Assembly (NCBI GenBank): GCA_003165235.1 | Contig: PLSV01000382.1 | Coordinates: forward strand, 6,417-42,211 | Source of the DNA: Syntrophobacteraceae bacterium | Lineage (GTDB): Bacteria > Desulfobacterota > Syntrophobacteria > Syntrophobacterales > Syntrophobacteraceae | Length of the DNA: 35,795 bases | Direction of reading: 5' to 3' | In this document: piece after piece, positions 29,767-35,795 of the stretch | Layout: every line of letters begins with the position of its first letter | How positions within the stretch are numbered: position 1 is the stretch's first letter | Position numbers and translations under genes: made by a program | Notes under the pieces: generated by a model | The model's database searches: none | Told to the model about the DNA's origin: nothing | What the model saw: only the letters and a program-made list of their open reading frames with translations

Positions 29767-30783
29767 CTATTTGCGCAAAGACGTGATGTAGGCCCACCTG
29801 CTTGAGGTCATTTCGACAGGCCTGTTCAGTTCGCCGGCCCACCTCTCGAGTCCCAGACACCATCTCAAAATCTGCTTCCATTTGGCGAACGAACCAGCGA
29901 GGTCCCATTTAGAACCGATGCCAAGGGTCAACAGAAAACCAAGAATCAGGACCCTGACAAAGGCGTTTGCAGATGTCGATGCAACAAACAGGAACGAATG
30001 TGCAGGCCCGTAGTGCTTCCTCATAAATACGCGGAGTGATTCCTGCTTAAGCACATCGGAAAATTTGGACTGGCCCTTTTTAGCCGTGGCGCCGCCGCCA
30101 TGGTGAAGGACTGCGGAATCCCCGATATACAGGACATCCCGTCCCGCTTGCCTGGCCTTATAGCAGAGGTCGGCGTCTTCAGCAAAAATGAAGAACTCGA
30201 TATCAAAAAGCCCTACATCTTCGAATGCCTCGCGTCTCATCATCAGGCAGGCGCCTGACACCATTTCAACCTGGCGGGGAGCGCCGTGATGCTGGAAGAA
30301 CGCTTCCGTCCCCCAAAGGGACGACCGGGGGAAAAGTCTCCTGGAAATATCGGAACTTGCGAACTGGTTGAGGACCGTTGGAAACGATTGAATGCAACTG
30401 GTCTGGAGAGTGCCGTCCGAATTGAGGAGCTTGGGGCCGGCGATGGCCGCCCTGGGACATTTCTCGAGCGTGTTGACCATCAACTGCAGAGCATCGCCGA
30501 GAATCTCCGTATCCGGGTTCAGAAATAGCAGAAATTCGCCCTCGGAGTGAGCATAACCAAGATTGTTTCCTCTGGTGAATCCGAGATTCACCATGCTCTT
30601 TACATATTTGACCTGTGGGAATTCGTCTCTCAGGAATATGTCCGTACCGTCGCCGGAATAATTATCAACGACTATCACCTCGAAATCACAGGCAGGTTGG
30701 TTGGCATAGATGCTTAATATACACTTTTTGAGATAGCCGATTGAGTTCGTGTTTATTACTATGATAGATAAAACCTTACCCAT
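29767..30783 (-). CDS. Glycosyltransferase family 2 (WbbL-like)
   Basis: A 338-residue GT2 enzyme. The N-terminal LSIIVINTNSIGYLKKCILSI, the VVDNYSGDGTDIFL donor site, LNPDTEI (DxD equivalent) and GACLMMRREAFEDVGLFDIEFFIFAEDADLCYKARQAG, with the ED motif, are typical of rhamnosyltransferase-like WbbL relatives. A hydrophobic stretch near residues 265-285 may anchor it to the membrane. The donor sugar cannot be proved; rhamnose is only suggested by family resemblance. GGAGAC precedes the ATG at 30783. Three bases separate it from the downstream FkbM gene. Confidence 0.92.
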   Translation of the reverse strand: MGKVLSIIVINTNSIGYLKKCILSIYANQPACDFEVIVVDNYSGDGTDIFLRDEFPQVKYVKSMVNLGFTRGNNLGYAHSEGEFLLFLNPDTEILGDALQLMVNTLEKCPRAAIAGPKLLNSDGTLQTSCIQSFPTVLNQFASSDISRRLFPRSSLWGTEAFFQHHGAPRQVEMVSGACLMMRREAFEDVGLFDIEFFIFAEDADLCYKARQAGRDVLYIGDSAVLHHGGGATAKKGQSKFSDVLKQESLRVFMRKHYGPAHSFLFVASTSANAFVRVLILGFLLTLGIGSKWDLAGSFAKWKQILRWCLGLERWAGELNRPVEMTSSRWAYITSLRK

Positions 30784-30815
30784 GGCTCTTTGTCTCCAGG
30801 TCTGGCAAGCGTCCG

Positions 30816-30996
30816 CCGCAGAGGCGCAGAGGCCGTAGAGAAAAGGAAATGGGCATGCAGGGAAAACCTGAAGCCAACAGGAATATGGCCTTTAGTTTTG
30901 CATGTTCATTCAACGGTTTTTCTCCGCGTCCTCTCCCTGGCCTGTCCACGACCAGTCTCTGCGGTGAGAGTTTTTTGTCCGTGTGTCTCTGTGGTT
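30816..30996. repeat. Dispersed CTCTGCGG-type repeat fragments, inverted pair
   Basis: CCGCAGAGGCGCAGAGG (30816-30832) and, about 115 bases on, TCTCTGCGGTGAGAG followed by TGTGTCTCTGTGGTT (to 30996) are opposite-orientation copies of one motif. Similar CTCTGCG/CTCTGTGG runs are common between genes in environmental bacterial genomes. The 222-base gap otherwise shows nothing. Confidence 0.5.
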
Positions 30997-31005
30997 AACC
31001 GGCGC

Positions 31006-32004
31006 TCATTTCATGGCCCAACTGGGCGGAAGGTTTCTCTCTATTTCGATTTCATCAAAGTCTTTGCCCTTGCGCGCCCCAGCTCTTTTGGCCCATTCCA
31101 CCATTCGCCGGACTCCGTCTTCCAGAGGCGCCGGGGCGCCCTTTCCGAATACCCTTTCCAGCTTTTCGTGGCTCGAAAAAGCATGTTTCACCTCTACCCG
31201 CGGGTCGAGATGCTCAACCTTGCATTCAAGCTCCATTGCTTCGGCGACCACTTTAGCGAGATAGTTGACGCTGTAGGGGGTGTTGGCGCCGACGTTGAAG
31301 ACCTCATTATAAGCTCCCGGCATTTCAATGCTCCCGGCGATCGCAGGCGCCACATCGGCTATATATGAGAACGCCCTGGTCTGCTCGCCGTCGCCGAAGA
31401 TGGTCATCGGCTGGTTCTGCATCATCTTATTGATGAAGATCCCTATTACATTCCGATATTTATCGCCAATGTTCTGCCGTTCGCCATACACGTTATGCGG
31501 TCTGAATATGATGTAATTGAGGCCGAACATTTCGTGACTTGCCTTCAGATCCAGTTCAACCGCCAACTTCGCTATACCATACGAGTCCTCGGGTTGGGGG
31601 ATCGTCTCCTCGGTCATTGGCAACTGCGCAGCACCGTAGACTGCTATTGAGGAAGTGAAAACAAAGCATTTAACCCTATGGTTAATCGACGCGTTAATCA
31701 GGTTTATCGACCCTATGAGATTATTGTTATAATTGAATCTTTTTATGAAATGGCTAAGTCCTTCCGCAGCATAGGCAGCCAGGTGGTAAACGTAATCAAA
31801 ACGATATCTTTCAAAAAGTTTGTCGATCAATCCGTGATCCGTAACACTGCCTCTGACAAATGCAGCTCCACCGGGAACATTCTCTCTGAATCCGCCGCTG
31901 AGGTCGTCGATAACGACAACCTCATGTCCAAGCTTCAGCAGTTCGTCCGCAACATGAGAACCCATGAATCCCGCCCCGCCGGTGACCAGGCTCATACGAA
32001 CCAT
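31006..32004 (-). CDS. NAD-dependent sugar epimerase/dehydratase
   Basis: A 332-residue extended short-chain dehydrogenase. The NAD-binding TGGAGFMGSHV lies at the N-terminus; SSIAVYG with Ser and the YGIAK catalytic Tyr-Lys pair follow. HNVYGERQ and the FGDGEQTRAFSYI region match nucleotide-sugar epimerases such as UDP-glucose 4-epimerase-like enzymes. It would supply an activated sugar for the repeat unit; the product is not predictable. The frame runs on to 32274, but the ATG at 32004 is chosen because AAAAGGAGA precedes it. It overlaps the GT2 stop by one base (TAATG), so translation is coupled. Confidence 0.92.
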   Translation of the reverse strand: MVRMSLVTGGAGFMGSHVADELLKLGHEVVVIDDLSGGFRENVPGGAAFVRGSVTDHGLIDKLFERYRFDYVYHLAAYAAEGLSHFIKRFNYNNNLIGSINLINASINHRVKCFVFTSSIAVYGAAQLPMTEETIPQPEDSYGIAKLAVELDLKASHEMFGLNYIIFRPHNVYGERQNIGDKYRNVIGIFINKMMQNQPMTIFGDGEQTRAFSYIADVAPAIAGSIEMPGAYNEVFNVGANTPYSVNYLAKVVAEAMELECKVEHLDPRVEVKHAFSSHEKLERVFGKGAPAPLEDGVRRMVEWAKRAGARKGKDFDEIEIERNLPPSWAMK

Positions 32005-32897
32005 TAATTGTCTCCTTTTGAAAGCCCTCGATCGTAAATGCTGGACTGCAACCTGAGACGGCGCAGTTGTTGGTTTCGCAGGTATCGAATGGTTTCCTGA
32101 TTCTGGAACTGTGGGATTTGCTTCAAATATCCCGCGCAGAAGCCCGACCATAGCGCAGCCGAAGCCAAAAAAAGCGGCCTCTGAAAGGCTCTTTTCATGC
32201 ACTTGGCGATCATGAAAAGGGGGTGGTAACCGGTGACGTAATTGGCCATCCCGTTTTTGAACCAATTGCGCCACTCGCCGTCTGCCGCCCCGGTCGGCTT
32301 ATGCTGGATCAATTTGAGGTCCGGGAATGTTCGGGAGGTCCATCCATACATGTTCGCCCTAACTTCATCTATGGTGTCCCAGCCAGGGGCCCTGACCAGC
32401 GGGCTGATTCGCTCCCAACACGCTCTACGATAGATTTTCGTGGCGCCCCGCACGTGAAATGGCGGGTCTCCCGTGGAATCCACTCGCAATCGGCCCTCTT
32501 CCGCCTGGCAAATTGTCCCGCCTCCAATCCCCAGGCCAGATTCATCCATGAACTTCACGAAACATTTCTCGAAATAATCCGGGCCAAAGGAAAGGTCTCC
32601 ATCCAGCTTGACGACGAAATCCCAATCGGTCGAGTTTATAGCTGCATATCCGTCATAAAATGCTTCGATCACTCCGGCGCCGGCTTTTCGGCAGCCCCGG
32701 TCGCCACGCTTCACCACTTTTATCCAACCAAATCGCGAGGCGTATTCTTCAAGAATCCCCCCCGTTGCGTCTTTGGACCCATCATCCACGATGACCCACT
32801 CAACAGGCTTTACCGTTTGAGAGACGACGGATTCCAGTGTTGACCTGATGAACTTTTCTTCATCCCTGACGGGAGTGATGATAATGTATCTCTCCAT
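32004..32897 (-). CDS. Glycosyltransferase family 2
   Basis: A 297-residue GT2 enzyme. The core is MERYIIITPVRDEEKFIRSTLESV, IVDDGSKDATGGIL (donor binding) and VVKLDGDLSFGPDYF (DGD metal motif). The second half has the long RNWFKNGMANYVTGYHP segment with hydrophobic helices at about 230-260, as in transferases that work on lipid-linked sugars at the membrane. The frame extends upstream into the deacetylase gene, but the ATG at 32897 is where the conserved sequence begins and is chosen. It lies 13 bases after the deacetylase stop. Sugar specificity unknown. Confidence 0.9.
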   Translation of the reverse strand: MERYIIITPVRDEEKFIRSTLESVVSQTVKPVEWVIVDDGSKDATGGILEEYASRFGWIKVVKRGDRGCRKAGAGVIEAFYDGYAAINSTDWDFVVKLDGDLSFGPDYFEKCFVKFMDESGLGIGGGTICQAEEGRLRVDSTGDPPFHVRGATKIYRRACWERISPLVRAPGWDTIDEVRANMYGWTSRTFPDLKLIQHKPTGAADGEWRNWFKNGMANYVTGYHPLFMIAKCMKRAFQRPLFLASAALWSGFCAGYLKQIPQFQNQETIRYLRNQQLRRLRLQSSIYDRGLSKGDN

Positions 32898-32910
32898 ATT
32901 AGGCGCGCTC

Positions 32911-33774
32911 TCAGAATTCCATGGCCGAGAGTTCCCTGGATTTTTTGAACAGGGTCTGCAGAGAGTGCAACCAGTCGTAGGCGCCCTCAAGTTTCGCCGC
33001 AAATAGAAGCGGGTCGTCATGTGAACTGGCGGGGATTCTCTTCAAAGTGAGAAAATCACTATCGCGGGAATTCAAACCGATTCTGGTGGTGACGCCGAAC
33101 TTATACCCCGCATCAATCAGAGCGGCCCTGTAAAGCCTTACGAAATCCTTTTGCGCCTGGGGAAAAGCGTACGGATATGAAAAGGAATGGACGGGCATTC
33201 CGGTCATGTTTTCAATTATTTCTTTAGAAATCCTTAATTCATCTTCCATCCCTTTGGGACAAAGATTCCTCAGTTCCCCATGGCTCTGACTGTGCGATCC
33301 GAAACTAATGCCGTTTTGTGAAAGCTCCCTGATTTCATTCCAGTTCAGACAGGGCCTTTGTTTAAACATCTTCCGCGGCGTTGAGATATAACCGGTCGGC
33401 AGGAATACGGTCGCCGTGGCTCCGTGCCTCCTGAGGATTGGAAAAGCATTCCGGTAAAAATCCAGGTACCCGTCGTCGAAAGTTATGACCACGTGCTTCG
33501 AACCGGTCTTTTCCGCACCGGTTGCGATGAGGCATTCCAACCCGGCGGGCTTGTAGCCCTCAGCAGCCAGAAATCGCATGTGTTCTTCAAAGACCGACGG
33601 AAAGGTGTTCGTTTCAAAATAGGGAATCGGATGGCCCCCACGCTCCCACGATATGTTGTGATACATGAGGATGGGCACACCGCCCGACACGTTCAACATC
33701 TTGAGAACAGGATGAACCACATGACAGCTTATAAAACGGTCGGGCCGGAACCCGTTCAGGATCAGGTTCTTCAT
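32911..33774 (-). CDS. Polysaccharide deacetylase (CE4/NodB-like)
   Basis: A 287-residue NodB-fold protein. The sequence VPILMYHNIS, VVITFDDGYLDFYRNAFP (with the catalytic Asp and metal-binding Asp) and GSHSQSHGELRNL (HxxxH metal site) give an intact CE4 active site. SFSYPYAFP is motif 3. It would remove acetyl groups from N-acetylated sugars of the polymer. The N-terminal 30 residues are not a clear signal peptide, although a short hydrophobic stretch is present, so the cellular location is uncertain. It is the second gene in the direction of transcription, 31 bases after the deacetylase/GT4 fusion. Confidence 0.9.
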   Translation of the reverse strand: MKNLILNGFRPDRFISCHVVHPVLKMLNVSGGVPILMYHNISWERGGHPIPYFETNTFPSVFEEHMRFLAAEGYKPAGLECLIATGAEKTGSKHVVITFDDGYLDFYRNAFPILRRHGATATVFLPTGYISTPRKMFKQRPCLNWNEIRELSQNGISFGSHSQSHGELRNLCPKGMEDELRISKEIIENMTGMPVHSFSYPYAFPQAQKDFVRLYRAALIDAGYKFGVTTRIGLNSRDSDFLTLKRIPASSHDDPLLFAAKLEGAYDWLHSLQTLFKKSRELSAMEF

Positions 33775-33805
33775 GAATGTCCTAGAAACAGTGAGCTATT
33801 CATGG

Positions 33806-35795
33806 TCAGTGAAGCAGAGACCACACGATATCGAGATAGACTTCTTTCCTGTCCTTCCAGTTGAACTGTTTGACAAAATCAAGGCCTCGTTCGGCAAGTT
33901 CCTGCCGGTAGCCCTTGTCTTTAATGGTAGCCTCGAGCGCCGCCGCAAGGTCCTCCACATTGCCGGACTCAAAGAACCTCACCACCGAATCGTTGAAATA
34001 GCGCCGGTCGATCCTGGTTGAGGAAATCACAACGGGGACGCCAAGCGACATGAATTCCAGTATCTTGGTGCTGAAGGCCTCGTTTCCGAAAGAATCGTTT
34101 CGCTTGGGCACAATGCCGATATCCGCATCCGCCATGACAGATGCTATATCGCGAATGGGAAGAGGGTCCCTCAGAAAAACCCGGTCTTTCAGCCCAAGCT
34201 CGCCGATGAGGCCCGCAAGGTATTCTTTGGATACTCCTTCCCCGTAAATATGAAGCTCTGCGCTGGGAACTCTTTCCCTTATTCCGCCAAACGCCCTGAC
34301 CGCAACATCGAGCCCCTGGTGCCAGTTGAGGGTGCCGGGGTATAGGATGACCGTCTTGTTTCCGTTATCGTGCTTCTCCCGCCTGTAAAAGATGTCCGGG
34401 TCCGGGTAGTTCAAAATGACGGTGCATTTTTCGGCGCTGACGGAGCGTTTCACCAGAGTTTCCCACCAGAGGTGGTTGGATATGATGACGTGATTTGAAA
34501 ACCTGGCCGACAGTTTTTCAATCAACAACAGCAGCTTGAAAAATATCGAACCGCTGCCCTCCTCAAACTTGCTGGCGTAAAACTCGGGCACAATATCATG
34601 GATATCCAGGATTATTTTTGCGCCGAACATCTTTGGCACGAGAGCCGCAAAGACCTCGAAATCGGGCACTGAGTGCACGTGGATCAAATCGTAGGGATTT
34701 TCGAGATGCTTCCTTGTCACGAGCGCCCCTGACAGGAAGAAAAACCTCATGAGTCTCGTAAGGTAGTCCAGATTCCTTTTTTCGTTCTTGACTCTTTCCT
34801 GTATCCTGAAAACCTGTACGCCGTTCATCACTTCGCAATAGGGCTGACCTTTTTTCCTGAGCGCAATCACATCGACCTGGTCGCCGCGTTTGGCAAGAGT
34901 TTCTGCATACCGAATCACCCTGTTGTCAGTTTCATAAAAAGAATAAACGAGCATGCAGACTCGTGACGGTTTTTCGACTCTTGGAGGCACATTTCCTTTA
35001 ACCTTCCGGTTGTAGAAATCTGCGACCTCTCCGGGCAGAGCGTTCCAGTACAGGCCCTTGTATCGGTCTTCCACGTATTCGAGCAGCTCTTTGTAGCGAC
35101 TCGCCGGATATTCGTCCAGAGACTGCTTTCCATTGAAATTCATGTAGTCCGGGTGGACCAAAATCAGCGCCATCCCGCCTTTTTGCACAATCCAGTCGAG
35201 TTTGTGCTTCCAGATATCGATACTCTGCTCTTCCAGGATCACAAAAAGGGTCAAATCCTGAACCAGGGTATATGGGAGTTCGACATAGCCTTTTCCACCC
35301 GGCCTCCCCTGGACAAAAAATGGAAATATTGTGCCCACCCCGGTTGCTTGAGGCTCGAAAGGGTCGGTATCGAATGTCGAGCAGTCGTACTTGATATCCA
35401 GATCATGCAACCAGTCGAGGTTGCAGTACATTGCGGGGGAGCGAAAGCCCGATGCGTTCCATTCCCTCAGGTAATGATTGATCTTGGGCGCTCGTTCATT
35501 AAAAATCTTGCGCGATTTGAATTTTTTCCCGTCATGATAAAGTCCGTGAACCCCGACTTCGAAACCGCCGGCAACAAGAAAGTTTCTCAGTTCGGCGGAA
35601 ACCGGATATCTCTCGGCGACAAAATTAAAGGCCGACCGGAAGTTCAGGTCCTTTTCCATCCGGACCACGTCCAGGCACCTGGACTGACCTTTAATTGTTT
35701 CAATGTCGTGGGTTAGCACGAGCGCGAATTTTTTATTTTCAGGCCATCCCGGCCAGCCGATGGGCGGAATTTCCGAACCCGGATATATGGGCCAT
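33806..35795 (-). CDS. Polysaccharide deacetylase-like/glycosyltransferase family 4 fusion, partial (N-terminus outside window)
   Basis: The frame is open to the window edge; about 662 residues are visible. Upstream of the first GTG (35719) the sequence continues as WPIYPGSEIPPIGWPGWPEN and then KKFALVLTHDIET, which is conserved deacetylase start sequence, so the gene begins outside. Residues to about 265 form a NodB-like domain (LTHDIET; VGVHGLYHDG with HxxxH-like spacing). From about 275 a GT4 follows: RVCMLVYSFYETDNRVIRYAETLAKRG, YPGTLNWHQGLDVAVRAFGGI, IYGEG and FSTKILEFMSLGVPVV (donor-binding Glu). One protein may thus deacetylate and transfer. The fusion is in frame with no stop between the parts. 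Confidence 0.85.
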   Translation of the reverse strand, partial: WPIYPGSEIPPIGWPGWPENKKFALVLTHDIETIKGQSRCLDVVRMEKDLNFRSAFNFVAERYPVSAELRNFLVAGGFEVGVHGLYHDGKKFKSRKIFNERAPKINHYLREWNASGFRSPAMYCNLDWLHDLDIKYDCSTFDTDPFEPQATGVGTIFPFFVQGRPGGKGYVELPYTLVQDLTLFVILEEQSIDIWKHKLDWIVQKGGMALILVHPDYMNFNGKQSLDEYPASRYKELLEYVEDRYKGLYWNALPGEVADFYNRKVKGNVPPRVEKPSRVCMLVYSFYETDNRVIRYAETLAKRGDQVDVIALRKKGQPYCEVMNGVQVFRIQERVKNEKRNLDYLTRLMRFFFLSGALVTRKHLENPYDLIHVHSVPDFEVFAALVPKMFGAKIILDIHDIVPEFYASKFEEGSGSIFFKLLLLIEKLSARFSNHVIISNHLWWETLVKRSVSAEKCTVILNYPDPDIFYRREKHDNGNKTVILYPGTLNWHQGLDVAVRAFGGIRERVPSAELHIYGEGVSKEYLAGLIGELGLKDRVFLRDPLPIRDIASVMADADIGIVPKRNDSFGNEAFSTKILEFMSLGVPVVISSTRIDRRYFNDSVVRFFESGNVEDLAAALEATIKDKGYRQELAERGLDFVKQFNWKDRKEVYLDIVWSLLH

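Noticed and set aside
32005-32274. N-terminal extension of the epimerase frame upstream of 32004.
   Set aside because: It overlaps the GT2 gene and precedes a perfect Rossmann start with its own ribosome binding site.
32898-33020. N-terminal extension of the GT2 frame into the deacetylase gene.
   Set aside because: The extension is the shadow of the deacetylase C-terminus and lacks GT2 features.
1-35795. rRNA, tRNA, insertion sequences and a replication origin.
   Set aside because: No cloverleaf, rRNA core, transposase or DnaA-box cluster was recognised on reading; a covariance-model scan was not possible here.

Overview
The window looks like chromosomal DNA of a Gram-negative bacterium, most likely a deltaproteobacterium in the broad sense (Desulfobacterota, Syntrophobacterales-like). 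The evidence is the mix of proteins: an exosortase/PEP-CTERM system with PrsK and PrsT, a PilZ protein with an N-terminal cysteine cluster, DarP, a CoaD of that type, cobalamin riboswitches and sigma-54-like promoters. This placement is inference. No rRNA, tRNA, CRISPR array or transposase was seen.

Region 1 (1-5021) is housekeeping and small genes. It holds the 3' end of coaD, an AbrB-type membrane protein, a PilZ protein, an unknown 86-residue protein, the ribosome-assembly factor DarP beside an S4 RNA-binding protein, a hotdog thioesterase, a broken amidohydrolase and a cysteine hydrolase. Two very short ORFs that overlap coaD and the PilZ gene encode related peptides (M-x-YGLWA-x-QEL-x-R). 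Their differences are mostly synonymous.

Region 2 (4938-9298) is a signalling pair. A membrane Ser/Thr kinase with a 15-bp tandem repeat in its Pro-rich linker and periplasmic TPRs is divergent from an FHA-GAF-adenylate cyclase. A second short sequence family (KTSWA[V/M]PAP) follows the cysteine hydrolase and the cyclase.

Region 3 (9400-12509) is a cobalt/cobalamin regulon. A sigma-70 promoter, a cobalamin riboswitch and an intrinsic terminator precede cbiM and a cbiN-like gene. A second cobalamin riboswitch precedes an OprB-like outer-membrane porin. No cbiQ or cbiO is present.

Region 4 (12605-35795, all minus strand) is an exopolysaccharide and exosortase locus. In the direction of transcription it runs: deacetylase/GT4 fusion (5' end outside the window), deacetylase, GT2, NAD-dependent epimerase, GT2, FkbM methyltransferase, Wzy-like polymerase, glycosyltransferase/methyltransferase fusion, Wzx-like flippase, GT2, secreted beta-helix protein, methyltransferase, YdcF-like protein, orphan HicB, exosortase, PrsT, PrsK and a PEP-CTERM substrate. 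The glycosyltransferases, epimerase and methyltransferases would build and modify a repeat unit. The flippase and polymerase would export and polymerise it, the deacetylases would trim it, and the exosortase would process PEP-CTERM proteins that probably associate with the polymer. Sigma-54-like promoters precede the PEP-CTERM gene and the beta-helix gene, which fits control by PrsK and an off-window PrsR. Octamer repeats lie in three gaps of the exosortase part.
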